Below are positions 20,602 through 31,857 of a DNA stretch of 64,000 nucleotides, one piece after another. The notes below the pieces were generated by a model that was given only the letters and a program-made list of their open reading frames with translations, was not told where the DNA came from and did no database searches. Each line of letters starts with the position of its first letter. Positions within the stretch are counted from its first letter, which is position 1. Both the position numbers and the translations under genes were made by a program. Origin of the DNA: Staphylococcus devriesei (GTDB lineage Bacteria > Bacillota > Bacilli > Staphylococcales > Staphylococcaceae); contig NZ_PPRG01000043.1 in the NCBI RefSeq assembly GCF_002902625.1, positions 21,118-85,117 of the forward strand, in the 5' to 3' direction.

Positions 20602-22078
20602 GGATATTACCCTCTCTATCAAAGTAGTGTTTGTGATTCTCGATATAATCTTTTTGACGTTGACTTAAATTTTTATAATAATTTTCTTCATAATCAAATA
20701 GGCCTGCTGGATAGTCACCAGTAAAGCTTTCTACACATAACCCGCTATAAGGCGAATCATAATCTAAACCAATTGATTCGATTAATCCTTCCACACTTAA
20801 ATAGGCTAATGAATCTGCCCCAATATAATCGCAAATTTCTTCTGGCGATTTACTTGCAGAAATAAGTTCTGCAGTCGTGGAAACGTCTATACCATAAAAA
20901 CTTGGGAACATGAATTCTGGGGAAGCGATACGTACGTGAACTTCTTTGGCGCCAGAATCTTTTAACATTCTAACGATACGCTTGCTTGTAGTTCCACGTA
21001 CAATTGAATCATCCACTAAGATAATATTTTTTCCGTCCACGATATCTTTAACAGCAGATAATTTCACGCGTACTCCTTGTTCACGTAATTCTTGTGTTGG
21101 TTGTATAAATGTTCGCGCCACATATTGGTTTTTTACTAATCCCATCTCATAAGGCAGTTTAATTTCTTCTGCATAGCCACTAGCGGCAGATAAAGAAGAA
21201 TTAGGTACGCCAATAACCATATCAGCTTTGGCTGGGCTTTCTTGCGCTAACTTTTTACCTGAAGCTTTACGCACGGCGTGCACATTTTTCCCAGCAATAG
21301 TAGAGTCAGGTCGTGCAAAGTATATATATTCCATAGCTGATATAGCTGTATTTGTTTGACTTGTATATGATTTAACTTCTATTCCATTGTTATTAATAAC
21401 GACGTATTCGCCCGCATGAATATCTTGGACATATTCAGCACCTAATACATCTATAGCACATGTTTCACTTGCTAAGATGTAAGTGCCATCTTGCATTTTA
21501 CCGACTACTAAAGGACGAATAGCATTAGGATCTACCGCGCCATATAAAGCATCTTTAGTTAATATAGCAAATGTAAAGCCACCTTTAATTTGTCTCAAAC
21601 TTTCTTTTAAGGCTTCTTCAAATGTTGGCGCTTTGCTACGACGAATTAAGTGCATAATAACTTCAGTATCTGAAGATGAGTGGAAAATGGCTCCATGTTT
21701 TTCCAAATATTGGCGTAATGATTTAGCATTAATTAAGTTTCCGTTATGACAAATGGCAACGCTCATATCGTAAAAGTGATATAGGAAAGGTTGAATATTC
21801 TCGATACCTTTATTACCTGAAGTTGCGTAACGAACATGTCCAATAGCGTTATGACCAATTTTAAGTCGTTCCATTTGGACTTCTTTAATTGCTTCAGTTA
21901 GTAATCCAAGACCGCGCTCTCCCTTTAATCTTTCCCCGTCTGACACGACAATACCTGCGCCTTCTTGGCCACGATGTTGTAAGCTATGAAGTCCCATGTA
22001 AGTAAGTTGGGCTGCTTCAGCGTGATTCCAGATTCCAAAAACGCCACATTCTTCGTTTAATCCACTGTAGTCAAACAT
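20594..22078 (-). CDS. purF: Amidophosphoribosyltransferase
   Basis: First committed enzyme of purine synthesis. 494 residues from ATG 22078 with GGAAGGAG upstream. It begins [17 protein letters not shown]: a 10-residue propeptide precedes Cys11, which should become the N-terminal nucleophile of the glutaminase domain after self-processing. The PRPP motif [13 protein letters not shown] lies in the C-terminal half. The start codon is inside the last 22 bases of purL. Confidence 0.97.
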   Translation of the reverse strand: MFDYSGLNEECGVFGIWNHAEAAQLTYMGLHSLQHRGQEGAGIVVSDGERLKGERGLGLLTEAIKEVQMERLKIGHNAIGHVRYATSGNKGIENIQPFLYHFYDMSVAICHNGNLINAKSLRQYLEKHGAIFHSSSDTEVIMHLIRRSKAPTFEEALKESLRQIKGGFTFAILTKDALYGAVDPNAIRPLVVGKMQDGTYILASETCAIDVLGAEYVQDIHAGEYVVINNNGIEVKSYTSQTNTAISAMEYIYFARPDSTIAGKNVHAVRKASGKKLAQESPAKADMVIGVPNSSLSAASGYAEEIKLPYEMGLVKNQYVARTFIQPTQELREQGVRVKLSAVKDIVDGKNIILVDDSIVRGTTSKRIVRMLKDSGAKEVHVRIASPEFMFPSFYGIDVSTTAELISASKSPEEICDYIGADSLAYLSVEGLIESIGLDYDSPYSGLCVESFTGDYPAGLFDYEENYYKNLSQRQKDYIENHKHYFDREGNIHV

Positions 22079-24246
22079 TGCGCAATTGCTCCTTCCCAAT
22101 GTTCTTTAATGTCTGAGACTTTTTCCGTAATAGTAGTTTGGGCATTGGTAACTTTAAACTCATCTACGTCTGTTAACTGACCAATTTCAATCGCGTTATC
22201 GATATCTAAGGTTTGTCCTTCTTTTACCGCAATAATATAACGTCCTTGAGTCTCACTGAATAGTTGGGCATTTGAAAGGTTTAATTGTGCTTCTATGCCA
22301 AGGCTATAGTGCGCACTAATACGTGCTAATGTAATTAATAAACCGCCTTTACCTACTGTTTGCACATGTGAGGCTACGCCATTTCTAATAGCTGCTTTAA
22401 CCGCTTCACCTTTGGCTACTTCATCACTTAAATCAATCGCTTCAAACTCATGATTCACATTGTTATATAATAATTTCTCTATTTGACTTCCTCCAAAGTC
22501 ATCTCTAGTTTCGCCAACTAAATATAACTTATGCCCTGCTTTAGGATGGAAATCATTTAAATAATTAATATCTTCAATTAGTCCTACCATACCGACAACT
22601 GGGGTTGGAAATATTGATGTGCCGCGTGTTTCGTTATACAAAGAAACGTTACCTGAAACTACTGGTGTTTTAAGCACTTCACATGCTTCTGACATTCCTT
22701 TAGTCGAATCTATTAACTGTTGATAAATTTCTTTTTTCTCTGGAGAACCATAATTTAAACAGTCAGTCATCGCAAGTGGTGTGGCACCTACTGCTATGAG
22801 ATTGCGATAGGCTTCAGCAACGACCGTTTTTCCACCTTCGTATGGTTGGTTATAAACATAACGTGCTTCGCCATCAATCGTAGAGGCAATCGCTTTGTTT
22901 GTACCTTCGACACGTACGACTGATGATTGTAAACCTGGTTTAATGATTGTATTAGCTCCTACTTGTTGATCATATTGTTCATATAGATAGTGTTTAGAAG
23001 CTATTGTTGGGTGTATTAATAATTTTTCAAACACATCTTGAACATCAATGGATGAGTAATCATTTTTAGAAGTATTATATTCTTTATCTTCACCTTCAAG
23101 TACATATACAGGTGCTTCATCTGCTAAAGATTGAACTGGTATATCCGCAAAGGTTTCGTCTTCATATTTAAGCACGAAGCGGTCAGTATTCGTAACTTCA
23201 CCAATAACGGCACTATCTAATTCGTGTTTTTCAAATAAGTCTAAGAATTTTTGTTCAGTACCTTTTTCAACGACAAGCAACATTCTTTCTTGTGTTTCTG
23301 ATAGCATCATCTCATATGGAGAAATACCTGGTTCACGTGTTGGAACTTGATCTAAATGTAAGACAAGTCCACTACCACCTTTAGCTGCCATTTCTGATGA
23401 AGATGATGTTAAACCTGCAGCACCCATATCTTGAATACCAACTAATTCTTCAAACGTAATTGCTTCTAAAGTAGCTTCCATTAATTTCTTACCAACGAAC
23501 GGGTCACCAATTTGAACTGATGGACGTTTACTTTCACTTTCTTCAGTTAATTCTTCCGAAGCAAAGGTTGCGCCATGGATACCGTCACGGCCTGTTTTTA
23601 ATCCTACGTAAATAACTGAGTTGCCTTCACCTTTCGCCGTACCTTTTTGAATCATATCGTGATCAATAACGCCTACACACATCGCATTAACTAATGGGTT
23701 ACCGTCATAACGATCATCAAATTCAATTTCACCCGCAGTGGTTGGAATACCGATACAATTACCATAGCCACCGATACCACGTACGACACCTCTAAGTAAA
23801 CGTTGATTTTGTTTTTTCGATAATTCACCAAAGCGAAGACTATTTAATAAGTTAATAGGTCTTGCCCCGATTGAAACGATATCTCTAATAATGCCACCTA
23901 CACCCGTTGCAGCACCTTGGTAGGGTTCGATTGCAGAAGGATGATTGTGCGATTCTACTTTGAATACTACGGCTTGTTCATCGCCAATATCAACTACACC
24001 AGCCCCTTCACCTGGACCCATTAAGACGTGTTCGCCGGTTGTAGGGAATTGTTTTAAGAAAGGTTTAGAATGTTTGTAAGAACAATGCTCACTCCACATT
24101 ACTGAGAAGATACCTACTTCTGTAAAGTTAGGTTCTCTTCCTAAAATCGTACATACTTTCTCATATTCTGCATCGCTTAAACCCATATCTTGATATAATT
24201 TTTCAAGTTTAATTTCTTCAATACTAGGTTCGATAAACTTAGACAT
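22057..24246 (-). CDS. purL: Phosphoribosylformylglycinamidine synthase II
   Basis: Synthetase subunit of the three-part FGAM synthase (PurL, PurQ, PurS), 729 residues, the small-type PurL of Gram-positives. Motifs include the N-terminal [18 protein letters not shown], the [19 protein letters not shown] segment with catalytic His, and [15 protein letters not shown] near the end. It overlaps purQ by 8 bases and purF by 22, consistent with coupled expression of the complex. Confidence 0.97.
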   Translation of the reverse strand: MSKFIEPSIEEIKLEKLYQDMGLSDAEYEKVCTILGREPNFTEVGIFSVMWSEHCSYKHSKPFLKQFPTTGEHVLMGPGEGAGVVDIGDEQAVVFKVESHNHPSAIEPYQGAATGVGGIIRDIVSIGARPINLLNSLRFGELSKKQNQRLLRGVVRGIGGYGNCIGIPTTAGEIEFDDRYDGNPLVNAMCVGVIDHDMIQKGTAKGEGNSVIYVGLKTGRDGIHGATFASEELTEESESKRPSVQIGDPFVGKKLMEATLEAITFEELVGIQDMGAAGLTSSSSEMAAKGGSGLVLHLDQVPTREPGISPYEMMLSETQERMLLVVEKGTEQKFLDLFEKHELDSAVIGEVTNTDRFVLKYEDETFADIPVQSLADEAPVYVLEGEDKEYNTSKNDYSSIDVQDVFEKLLIHPTIASKHYLYEQYDQQVGANTIIKPGLQSSVVRVEGTNKAIASTIDGEARYVYNQPYEGGKTVVAEAYRNLIAVGATPLAMTDCLNYGSPEKKEIYQQLIDSTKGMSEACEVLKTPVVSGNVSLYNETRGTSIFPTPVVGMVGLIEDINYLNDFHPKAGHKLYLVGETRDDFGGSQIEKLLYNNVNHEFEAIDLSDEVAKGEAVKAAIRNGVASHVQTVGKGGLLITLARISAHYSLGIEAQLNLSNAQLFSETQGRYIIAVKEGQTLDIDNAIEIGQLTDVDEFKVTNAQTTITEKVSDIKEHWEGAIAQCLTTVD

Positions 24247-24910
24247 TTTGTTCCCTCCAACTATTAACCATTGCTTCGAATAATTTCACGCCACTATCTG
24301 TGCCAAGAATTGTTTCAAGTGCTCTTTCTGGATGAGGCATCATGCCACACACATTCCCTTCTTTGTTTACAATTCCGGCAATATGCTCATGTGAGCCATT
24401 TGGGTTATCTTCATACGTTAAAATAATTTGATTATTTTCAACTAATTCATTATAAATTTCGTCTGTACAATAGTAATGCCCTTCGCCATGTGCTACTGGA
24501 TAGATAACAATTTCATTTTCCCCATATAAATTGGTAAAAGGAGTTTGATTATTGGCAATTTTTAGACTTTCATTTCTGCTAATGAATAAATGCGTATCAT
24601 TATGAAGTAAAGCCCCTGGTAACAAACCTATTTCTGTTAAAATTTGGAATCCATTACATACACCTAGTACTGGTTTACCTTCCTTAGCAAGACGTTTTAC
24701 CTCGTTAATAATTGGAGCGACGCTTGCCATTGCACCTGAACGCAAGTAATCTCCAAACGAGAAACCACCTGGAATTAACACGCCATCGAAACCTTCTAAA
24801 GATGTTTCTCGATAATCTACATATTCTGCATCAGCGCCTGATTTAATTGCTGCATTATACATATCCCTATCGCAATTGGAACCTGGAAATACGAGAACTG
24901 CAAATTTCAT
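24239..24910 (-). CDS. purQ: Phosphoribosylformylglycinamidine synthase I (glutaminase)
   Basis: 223-residue class I glutamine amidotransferase subunit that feeds ammonia to PurL. The nucleophile is in GVCNGFQIL, the His/Glu pair is in [10 protein letters not shown], and the start [17 protein letters not shown] is typical. The ATG at 24910 lies one base after the purS stop, with its ribosome site inside purS; the frame extends upstream only by running through purS. Confidence 0.96.
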   Translation of the reverse strand: MKFAVLVFPGSNCDRDMYNAAIKSGADAEYVDYRETSLEGFDGVLIPGGFSFGDYLRSGAMASVAPIINEVKRLAKEGKPVLGVCNGFQILTEIGLLPGALLHNDTHLFISRNESLKIANNQTPFTNLYGENEIVIYPVAHGEGHYYCTDEIYNELVENNQIILTYEDNPNGSHEHIAGIVNKEGNVCGMMPHPERALETILGTDSGVKLFEAMVNSWREQNV

Positions 24911-24911
24911 T

Positions 24912-25172
24912 TTATGCATTCTCCTTTTCATCAACGATTTTATAACTATATTCCTCAATCACTGTGTTAGCGAATAATTTTTCACTTAGTGTAGTTACAA
25001 TGTTATTAACCGCTTCATCTGTTGGTTCGTCTACTGTCATATATAGCACCTTTCCAACTCTAATGTCATTCACTTGTTTATAGCCTAAGTCATGTACAGC
25101 ACGGTTTAATGCTTGTCCTTGAGTATCTAACACCTGTGGTTGTAAAGTGATGTGTAATTCAATCGTTTTCAT
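24912..25172 (-). CDS. purS: FGAM synthase subunit PurS
   Basis: 86-residue small subunit that bridges PurL and PurQ. The beta-alpha-beta pattern ([18 protein letters not shown], then [20 protein letters not shown]) fits the family and its length. It overlaps purC by one base. Confidence 0.94.
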   Translation of the reverse strand: MKTIELHITLQPQVLDTQGQALNRAVHDLGYKQVNDIRVGKVLYMTVDEPTDEAVNNIVTTLSEKLFANTVIEEYSYKIVDEKENA

Positions 25173-25876
25173 TATTTAAGATCCTCCAATTTATTTAAAA
25201 ATGTTTGATATGTGTCAATAAGTGAACCAGTATCATTTCTGTAGACATCTTTATCAAAGTTAGTATCTGAATATTTATCCCAAATACGACATGTATCAGG
25301 TGAAATTTCATCTGCCAATAAGATTTTGCCATCTTGCGTTTTACCAAATTCAACTTTGAAATCAACTAATCGTAATTCCATTTCATCCATTAATTGAATC
25401 AATACTCGATTAATATCTTTAGCCATTGATTTTAATGTTTCTATCTCTTTATCATTAGCGATATTCAAAAGTTTTATATGATCGTCAGTAATTAATGGAT
25501 CATTTAAATCATCATTTTTATAGAAGAATTCTACTAGTGGCGCTTCAAATTGTTTGCCCTTTTCAAGACCTAAGCGTTTTGTAATTGAACCTGTAGCAAT
25601 ATTTCTAACTACAACCTCTAATGGAATTATCTTTACTCTTTCAACTAATTGTTCTGTATCAGAAAGTTGTTTAACAAAATGACTATCTATGTCATTTTTA
25701 GCTAAGTAATCAAATATAATGGAGGTGATTTGATTATTTAATCGACCCTTACCTTCCATTTTATCTTTCTTAGCACCGTTTCCCGCAGTAACTTCATCTT
25801 TATATTCAACTCTTAATTGATGTGGTGTATCAGTCGAAAAGATTCTTTTAGCTTTACCTTCGTATAATAGAGACAT
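25172..25876 (-). CDS. purC: SAICAR synthetase
   Basis: 234 residues. Adds aspartate to CAIR with ATP. Typical features are [13 protein letters not shown] at the N-terminus, the [16 protein letters not shown] segment, and [15 protein letters not shown] near the C-terminus. It lies three bases after purK in the operon and has GGGAGAG as ribosome site. Confidence 0.96.
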   Translation of the reverse strand: MSLLYEGKAKRIFSTDTPHQLRVEYKDEVTAGNGAKKDKMEGKGRLNNQITSIIFDYLAKNDIDSHFVKQLSDTEQLVERVKIIPLEVVVRNIATGSITKRLGLEKGKQFEAPLVEFFYKNDDLNDPLITDDHIKLLNIANDKEIETLKSMAKDINRVLIQLMDEMELRLVDFKVEFGKTQDGKILLADEISPDTCRIWDKYSDTNFDKDVYRNDTGSLIDTYQTFLNKLEDLK

Positions 25877-25879
25877 TTA

Positions 25880-27004
25880 TTATTCTCTCCCTTCAAATTG
25901 CTTTAGCATTTCGTCTTCAGTTGCGTTAACATCATTAGTTAAAATCGTCATATGCCCCATTTTGCGATCTGGCTTACGTTCAGGTTTACCATAAATATGA
26001 ACATGCCATTCGGGATGATTACCAAACTCTTCTTCTAATAAATCTAAATCTCGTCCAAGTAGATTCATCATAACGGCAGGCTTTAAAATTTCAATTGAAT
26101 GCGGCAATGCTTGACCAGTTACCGCAAGAATATGTGTATCGAATTGAGAATAATCACAAGCTTCTATTGAATAGTGCCCTGAATTATGAGGTCTCGGCGC
26201 AATTTCATTCACAAATAAATGATTAGCTTTATCAATGAAGAATTCTACTGTGAAAGTACCTACGAAGTGTACCTTCTCAATAATTTTATTAACTTCTTCT
26301 CTTGCTTCTCTTTCCTTGTCACTTCTAGCAGGAACAATCGTTTTAAATAAGATTTGGTTACGATGTTCATTTTCTTGTAGAGGGAAATAAGTAATTTGAT
26401 TATGGTTACCAATGGTCACTGTTAAAGAAACCTCTTTATCAATATCAAGATAGCGTTCAGCAACGCATTCTTGATGTGTGATAAGCTCTTTAGCTTCCTC
26501 AATAAAAGTTTCATCTTTAACTAAGATTTGTCCTTTACCATCATAACCACCAAAACGTGTTTTAATAATAAAAGGATAGCCAAGCTGATGAATAGCTTGA
26601 TTTAAATCGTCTTCATGTTGTACTGACAAAAAAGGAACGATTTTAGAACCCGCTTGTTCTAAAGTTTGTTTTTCAGTAAGACGGTCTTGCAATAATTGAA
26701 TTGCTTGATAACCTTGAGGGATATTATATTGTTGAGTTAAATGTTCCAATTGAGTTGCCGAAATATTTTCAAATTCGTACGTAATCACATCTGATTTTTC
26801 GCCAAGTTCTTGAAGCGCATGTTCATCGTCATAGTTAGCAACAATAAAGGTATTTGCTAGCGGTCTACATGGGCTGTCCGGGTTTGGATCTAAACATATT
26901 ACTTTAAATCCCATTTTCTGAGCGGATTGTGCCATCATTTTACCCAATTGACCTCCACCAATTATGCCTACTGTGTCACCGAACTTTAGCTTATTGAAGT
27001 TCAT
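25880..27004 (-). CDS. purK: N5-CAIR synthetase (ATPase subunit)
   Basis: 374-residue ATP-grasp enzyme that carboxylates AIR to N5-CAIR; PurE then rearranges it. Segments seen are [23 protein letters not shown]-grasp [15 protein letters not shown], and [19 protein letters not shown]. The ATG at 27004 gives the staphylococcal start MNFNKLKFG, with AGGTGAAA before it. The start is inside the last 14 bases of purE. Confidence 0.95.
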   Translation of the reverse strand: MNFNKLKFGDTVGIIGGGQLGKMMAQSAQKMGFKVICLDPNPDSPCRPLANTFIVANYDDEHALQELGEKSDVITYEFENISATQLEHLTQQYNIPQGYQAIQLLQDRLTEKQTLEQAGSKIVPFLSVQHEDDLNQAIHQLGYPFIIKTRFGGYDGKGQILVKDETFIEEAKELITHQECVAERYLDIDKEVSLTVTIGNHNQITYFPLQENEHRNQILFKTIVPARSDKEREAREEVNKIIEKVHFVGTFTVEFFIDKANHLFVNEIAPRPHNSGHYSIEACDYSQFDTHILAVTGQALPHSIEILKPAVMMNLLGRDLDLLEEEFGNHPEWHVHIYGKPERKPDRKMGHMTILTNDVNATEDEMLKQFEGRE

Positions 27005-27473
27005 TTTGCATTTCACCTACTTTATCTGAAAGTGACTGTTCATAATATTCTAAATTCTTACGAACTGATTCATTACTTATGCTTAAAATTCTAGCTGCTA
27101 GAATGCCTGCATTTTTAGCTCCTGCAGTACCAATCGCAGTTGTTGCAACCGGGATTCCGCCAGGCATTTGAACAATTGATAATAATGAATCTAGTCCTTT
27201 TAAACTTTTAGATTCGATTGGAACACCAATCACAGGTAAAGTTGTCAATGAAGCTACCATGCCAGGCAAATGTGCTGCGCCACCAGCTCCAGCAATAATT
27301 AGATCATACCCATTTGCATGAGCTTCGCTTGCAAAGTCGAACATTAATTTTGGCGTACGATGTGCTGACACAACTTTCTTATCATACGGAATTTCGAATT
27401 GTTCTAACATCTTGCAACTCTCTTGCATTATCTTCCAGTCTGAGGAACTGCCCATAATGACTGCTACTTTCAC
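26991..27473 (-). CDS. purE: N5-CAIR mutase
   Basis: 160 residues, first gene of the eleven-gene pur operon. The class I PurE motifs [10 protein letters not shown] (near residue 8), VVSAHRTPK and [11 protein letters not shown] are present. The start is taken as GTG at 27473 ([13 protein letters not shown]) after AAGGGTG; this gives the usual family length, whereas the open frame runs 23 codons further upstream without support. A sigma-A promoter and a PurBox-like pair lie upstream. Confidence 0.95.
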   Translation of the reverse strand: MKVAVIMGSSSDWKIMQESCKMLEQFEIPYDKKVVSAHRTPKLMFDFASEAHANGYDLIIAGAGGAAHLPGMVASLTTLPVIGVPIESKSLKGLDSLLSIVQMPGGIPVATTAIGTAGAKNAGILAARILSISNESVRKNLEYYEQSLSDKVGEMQNELQ

Positions 27474-27532
27474 TTTGTACACCCTTTCAAAAGTTTGAAA
27501 TTTAGATACGATTAGTTGTATATTACAGATAT

Positions 27533-27561
27533 AGCATAACAATCCTTAAACGCTTTTTCAA
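27533..27561 (-). promoter_or_regulatory. Promoter of the pur operon
   Basis: On the minus strand TTGAAA (27556-27561) and TATGCT (27533-27538) are 17 bases apart, about 60 bases upstream of the purE GTG. Confidence 0.55.
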
Positions 27562-27563
27562 TT

Positions 27564-27597
27564 AAAAATCGAACTTTATCTATATTTTTTGTTCTAA
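27564..27597 (-). promoter_or_regulatory. PurBox-like operator pair (PurR)
   Basis: AAAAATCGAAC (27564-27574) and an inverted TTTTTTGTTCT (27585-27595) have their CGAAC / GTTCT cores 16 bases apart. They lie immediately upstream of the purE -35 box. In Bacillus, PurR binds inverted PurBoxes with this core and spacing upstream of pur promoters, with PRPP as the inducer. The match is seen by eye; binding is inference. Confidence 0.6.
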
Positions 27598-27683
27598 TTT
27601 ACGTCTTTTGATAAATAATTGACGCATTGAAAGGTTTAAAGTTAAGCTATAGTTATGATTAAACAAACAAGGAGGAATTTTTT

Positions 27684-28541
27684 GTGGTTGCAAAAATTTT
27701 AGATGGGAAACAAATTTCTAAGGACTATAGACAAGGATTGCAAGATCAAGTTGAGTCTTTAAAAGAAAAAGGGTATAAACCTAAATTATCAGTTATTTTA
27801 GTTGGTAACGACGGCGCTAGCCAAAGTTACGTTAATTCTAAAAAGAAAGCTGCTGAAAAAATCGGTATGATTTCTGAAATTGTTCATTTAGACGAAGATA
27901 CTTCAGAAGAAGATGTACTTAAAGAATTAGAACGTTTAAACAATGACGATTCAGTAAGCGGTATTTTAGTTCAAGTACCACTTCCTAAACAAGTAAGTGA
28001 ACAAAAAATCTTAGAAGCTATCAATCCTGAAAAAGATGTCGATGGTTTCCATCCTTCAAATATTGGTAAATTATATATCGATGAACAAACTTTTGTTCCA
28101 TGTACACCATTAGGCATCATGGAAATCTTAAAACATGCTGATATCGATTTAGAAGGGAAAAATGCTGTAGTTATCGGACGTAGTCATATTGTCGGTCAAC
28201 CAGTATCTAAATTGTTATTACAAGCAAATGCTACAGTTACAATTTTACACTCACGTACTAAAGATATGCACAGTCATTTAAAAGATGCTGACGTTATCGT
28301 AAGCGCAGTAGGACAACCTGGTCTTGTAACTAAAGACGATGTTAAAGAAGGCGCGGTTATTGTAGACGTTGGTAATACTCCAGATGAAAATGGTAAATTA
28401 AAAGGCGATGTTGAATACGAAGAGGTAAAAGAAGTTGCGGGTGCTATTACACCAGTTCCAGGCGGCGTTGGTCCATTAACTATTACAATGGTTTTAAACA
28501 ATACGTTATTAGCTGAAAAAATGCGTCGTGGAATCGAATAA
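27684..28541 (+). CDS. folD: Methylenetetrahydrofolate dehydrogenase / cyclohydrolase
   Basis: 285-residue bifunctional enzyme that interconverts methylene- and 10-formyl-tetrahydrofolate, the one-carbon donor for PurN and PurH. Family segments are [15 protein letters not shown] with the catalytic Lys, [10 protein letters not shown], the cofactor motif [14 protein letters not shown], and [15 protein letters not shown]. It starts with GTG, six bases after GGAGGAA. It is divergent from purE and shares the 27474-27683 control region, so PurR may affect both. Confidence 0.96.
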   Translation: MVAKILDGKQISKDYRQGLQDQVESLKEKGYKPKLSVILVGNDGASQSYVNSKKKAAEKIGMISEIVHLDEDTSEEDVLKELERLNNDDSVSGILVQVPLPKQVSEQKILEAINPEKDVDGFHPSNIGKLYIDEQTFVPCTPLGIMEILKHADIDLEGKNAVVIGRSHIVGQPVSKLLLQANATVTILHSRTKDMHSHLKDADVIVSAVGQPGLVTKDDVKEGAVIVDVGNTPDENGKLKGDVEYEEVKEVAGAITPVPGGVGPLTITMVLNNTLLAEKMRRGIE

Positions 28542-28587
28542 TTGATTAATTATCAATAATAATTAGAATTTTAGAATTTAAATTTAT

Positions 28588-28630
28588 AAAGCTTCAATGA
28601 TTACAAATGTGAAATCATTGAAGCTTTTTC
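28588..28630. terminator. Bidirectional terminator between folD and hmp
   Basis: A perfect 15-bp stem (28588-28602 with 28613-28627) followed by a T run on the plus strand and AT-rich flanks on the minus strand. Confidence 0.85.
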
Positions 28631-28715
28631 TATAACATATAAATTAAAAATTATTTTATCGTGTAATAGGCTCATTAAACGTCCTATCTGCAAAGATTAT
28701 TTATAATCTATTATT

Positions 28716-29861
28716 TTACACTGTTACACTTAATTTAGGTACAAATGTTTCATAATGAATATGACTTTGATCGATATCCATATCTTTAAGTACTTCGATA
28801 ACTGATTGTAAGAATTTTGCTCCGCCACATACATATATTTCTGTATCATTTTTAATAAAGTCAGCAAGATATTCTTTAGTTAAATAGCCATTAGCCGCTC
28901 TATCATATAATTTATAATCAACTTTGTTAGATTTTTGGTTAATATCTTTCAAATAAGAAGTAAACGGCGTGTCATTCACATCTCCAGTTACTTGAATAAA
29001 TTGTGCAGCGCTTCCTTTTTCTGTTGCTTGATTAAACATAGATATAAGCGGAGTAACGCCAATTCCGGCACCGATGAATAATTGTGGATGCTCAAGATTA
29101 GCCACAGCGAATGGACCAACTGGAGCTGATAAGTTAATATCATCACCCTCATTTAACTCATCATGTAGGATAGTAGATACTTCTCCTTCATGATCCGTTG
29201 TTACATCTCTTTTAACTGCAAATGTTAGGTGTGTAGTGTCCCCACTTACGATTGAATAGTGTCTTTTAGCACGATATGGCATTTTCTCACTACTAACGTC
29301 TACAGTAATATATTCCCCAGGTGTAAATTGACTTAAATCATATTTATCTGAAATAACGGTAAATGCTTTAATATTTGAAGATAATTTTTCAATTTTTTCA
29401 ATTTTAAAAGGTTGGAAACCATCCCAAAGCATATTGCTATAAATGTCTTTTTCTACTTGGATAAATACATCAGCAATTTCTTGATATGCTTTTTTCCAAG
29501 TTTGGATTATTGGATGATCGTCTTCTAAACCTACTACAGCTTTAATTGCTTCAATTAAATTTTCCCCCACTATGTCATAACCTGCAGGTGGTACTTGTAA
29601 TGCACAGTGTTTATAAGCAATTTCTTTAACTACTGGTAGTATATTACCAAGATTGTCAATGTTCACTGCTGCCGCTAAAACACTTTGAGCTAAAGCAGTT
29701 GATTGAAATCCTTTTTGTTGGTTTGTTTGGTTAAACATATTTTTCAACTCAGGATGTTGTTGAAACATTCTTTTATAAAAATAAGACGTTATTTCAGTCC
29801 CTTTTTCTTGTAATACTGGCACCGTTTCTTTAATAATGCCTTTTTCTTGTTCATTTAACAC
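28716..29861 (-). CDS. hmp: Flavohaemoglobin (nitric oxide dioxygenase)
   Basis: Converts nitric oxide to nitrate using O2 and NAD(P)H. With the GTG at 29861 as start (GGGAG eight bases upstream) the protein has 381 residues. Globin residues are Tyr29, Gln53 and proximal His85 (YKHCALQ). The FAD-binding RAKRHYS and the NAD-binding GAGIGVTPL and CGGAKF follow in a reductase domain from about residue 150. A GTG three codons earlier overlaps the ribosome site. In S. aureus, as I recall, hmp is elsewhere; here it sits between folD and the qox region. It is transcribed divergently from the secreted-protein gene. Confidence 0.95.
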   Translation of the reverse strand: MLNEQEKGIIKETVPVLQEKGTEITSYFYKRMFQQHPELKNMFNQTNQQKGFQSTALAQSVLAAAVNIDNLGNILPVVKEIAYKHCALQVPPAGYDIVGENLIEAIKAVVGLEDDHPIIQTWKKAYQEIADVFIQVEKDIYSNMLWDGFQPFKIEKIEKLSSNIKAFTVISDKYDLSQFTPGEYITVDVSSEKMPYRAKRHYSIVSGDTTHLTFAVKRDVTTDHEGEVSTILHDELNEGDDINLSAPVGPFAVANLEHPQLFIGAGIGVTPLISMFNQATEKGSAAQFIQVTGDVNDTPFTSYLKDINQKSNKVDYKLYDRAANGYLTKEYLADFIKNDTEIYVCGGAKFLQSVIEVLKDMDIDQSHIHYETFVPKLSVTV

Positions 29862-30119
29862 TTGAACCACTCCCGTTAGTTATAAATTTCAAATTAACTA
29901 TTATTTCATTATAATCTCTCTTAAAAAAACTAGATATATTTTGTAAAAAAATTCACAGAAAGTTCAATTTACATAATCTTAATATATATTTTACTTTATA
30001 TTATTTAAATTTCTGAAATTATGCGATATATTAGGACTATAGTATGATGTATTAATTCAAAGATTAACGTATAGTTTAATTAAATGATTCAATGATTTAA
30101 ATTTTCGGAGGTTAACGTA

Positions 30120-30437
30120 ATGAATAAACTAATACAGTCTCTTTCAGCGCTCGGAGTCTCCGCAACTCTTGTTACCCCTAATCTAAGTGCAGAAGCTACA
30201 TCTAACCACACTCCTGAACTTAAAGGTGTAAATGATATTGTGATAGAAAAAGGTCAAAAATACAATTTATTAAATGGAATTAGTGCATATGATAAAGAAG
30301 ATGGCGATTTAACTCATAAAATTACTATAGACGGTCATGTCGACACATCTAAAGTTGGTAAATATAAAGTTAAATATAATGTCATTGATTCAGATGGTGC
30401 TAAAGAAACTTCTACTCGATATATAGAAGTCAAATAA
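30120..30437 (+). CDS. Secreted single Ig-like (DUF5011) domain protein
   Basis: 105 residues. A signal peptide is likely over residues 1-27 (MNKLIQSLSALGVSATLVTP, then NLSAEA). The remainder is one bacterial Ig-like DUF5011 domain: starts near PELKGVNDIVIEKGQKY, contains YDKEDGDLTHKITIDG, and ends GKYKVKYNVIDSDGAKE with a final strand. Such domains occur as accessory modules of chitinases and adhesins; here it stands alone. The S. aureus gene at this place is labelled chitinase-related, which fits the module rather than an enzyme. No catalytic residues are seen. GGAGG precedes the ATG, and a terminator follows. Confidence 0.75.
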   Translation: MNKLIQSLSALGVSATLVTPNLSAEATSNHTPELKGVNDIVIEKGQKYNLLNGISAYDKEDGDLTHKITIDGHVDTSKVGKYKVKYNVIDSDGAKETSTRYIEVK

Positions 30438-30449
30438 ATAAAATGTTTA

Positions 30450-30481
30450 AAAGACGAGATAATAATTATCTTGTCTTTTTT
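30450..30481 (+). terminator. Terminator after the secreted Ig-like protein gene
   Basis: A 14-bp imperfect stem (30450-30463 with 30464-30477 region, tight loop) ending in a run of six or more T. Confidence 0.75.
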
Positions 30482-30732
30482 GCATTTAAAACCCTTGAAA
30501 ACAGTGAAAATGATAACGCTTCTCAACTATATGCTTATTACCTTTAATTTTGTCATTTTTCACAAAATAGACACATAATCTTAACAAATCTTACACTCCC
30601 CGTCATTCCTATTGTTATTAGTTTTTTCCTATTTATTAATATAATTTTTTTTCGATAAGTACTTGTAAATATTGCGTAATAAACTAAAATTAGTGGTAAG
30701 CCCTACATTTGTAGTATTAGGAGGTCAAAAAA

Positions 30733-31857
30733 GTGTCAAAATTCAAGTCTTTGCTTCTAATGTTCGGTACGCTAATTTTACTTAGTGGCTGTTCAAACGT
30801 AGAAGTATTCAATGCAAAAGGGCCAGTAGCAAGCAGTCAGAAGTTCTTGATTATCTATTCAATCATCTTCATGCTTGTTATTGTTGCTGTTGTACTTACT
30901 ATGTTCGCAGTTTTTATTTTTAAATATAGCTATAATAAAAATAGCGAATCTGGTAAGATGCACCACAATTCTTTAATAGAAACTATTTGGTTTGTGGTAC
31001 CTATCATCATCGTAATCGCTTTAGCTATTCCAACAGTTAAAACGTTATACGATTATGAGAAACCACCTGAAAGTAAAGAAGATCCACTAGTTGTCTATGC
31101 AGTAAGTGCTGGATACAAATGGTTCTTTGCTTATCCAGATGAAAAAATTGAAACAGTTAATACTTTAACTATTCCAAAAAATCGTCCAGTTGTATTTAAA
31201 TTACAATCTATGGATACGATGACAAGTTTCTGGATTCCACAATTAGGTGGTCAAAAATATGCCATGACTGGCATGACAATGAATTGGACATTACAAGCCA
31301 ATGAAACAGGTACTTTCAGAGGACGTAACTCTAACTTTAACGGTGAAGGTTTTGCTCGCCAAACATTTAAAGTTAACTCTGTAAGTGACAGTGATTTCAA
31401 ATCTTGGGTTAAAGATGCTGAAAGTAAAAAAACTATTAGCCAAGACGAGTTTGATAAACAACTCTTACCAAGTACACCAAATAAAGAATTAACATTTAGT
31501 GGTACACACATGGCATTCGTTGACCCTGCAGCTGATCCAGAGTATATCTTCTACGCTTACAAACGTTATAATTATGTTCAAAAAGATCCTAACTTTGTAG
31601 CTGAAAAAGATTTATACAAAGATGTTACTGATAAACCTCAGAAACCAGCTCGTAAGGTTCACATTACTAACGCTAACTACGAGCGTCACGGTATGAAGCC
31701 AATGATTTTAGGCAACAACGACCCTTATAACAGTGAATTCAAGAAAGAAGAAAAACACAATTCTGAGGAAATGCAAAAAATCAGTAAAGAAGCAAAAGAC
31801 GAAAATGCGTCTAAGCTTCAAAGCAAAGCAAATAATGATCATGGAGGTGGACATTAA
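30733..31857 (+). CDS. qoxA: Quinol oxidase aa3 subunit II (lipoprotein)
   Basis: 374 residues, subunit II of the menaquinol oxidase. It is a lipoprotein with lipobox LLSGC at Cys20. Two membrane helices follow (about residues 40-70 and 85-105) and an extracellular cupredoxin-like domain lacks the CuA ligands, as expected for a quinol oxidase. The C-terminal tail is charged and His-rich at the end (NDHGGGH). It starts with GTG after AGGAGG and overlaps qoxB by one base. Confidence 0.94.
   Translation: MSKFKSLLLMFGTLILLSGCSNVEVFNAKGPVASSQKFLIIYSIIFMLVIVAVVLTMFAVFIFKYSYNKNSESGKMHHNSLIETIWFVVPIIIVIALAIPTVKTLYDYEKPPESKEDPLVVYAVSAGYKWFFAYPDEKIETVNTLTIPKNRPVVFKLQSMDTMTSFWIPQLGGQKYAMTGMTMNWTLQANETGTFRGRNSNFNGEGFARQTFKVNSVSDSDFKSWVKDAESKKTISQDEFDKQLLPSTPNKELTFSGTHMAFVDPAADPEYIFYAYKRYNYVQKDPNFVAEKDLYKDVTDKPQKPARKVHITNANYERHGMKPMILGNNDPYNSEFKKEEKHNSEEMQKISKEAKDENASKLQSKANNDHGGGH

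Noticed and set aside
30504..30517. cre site upstream of qoxA (TGAAAATGATAACG)
   Set aside because: Two mismatches to the CcpA consensus including the central CG, and over 200 bases from the gene.
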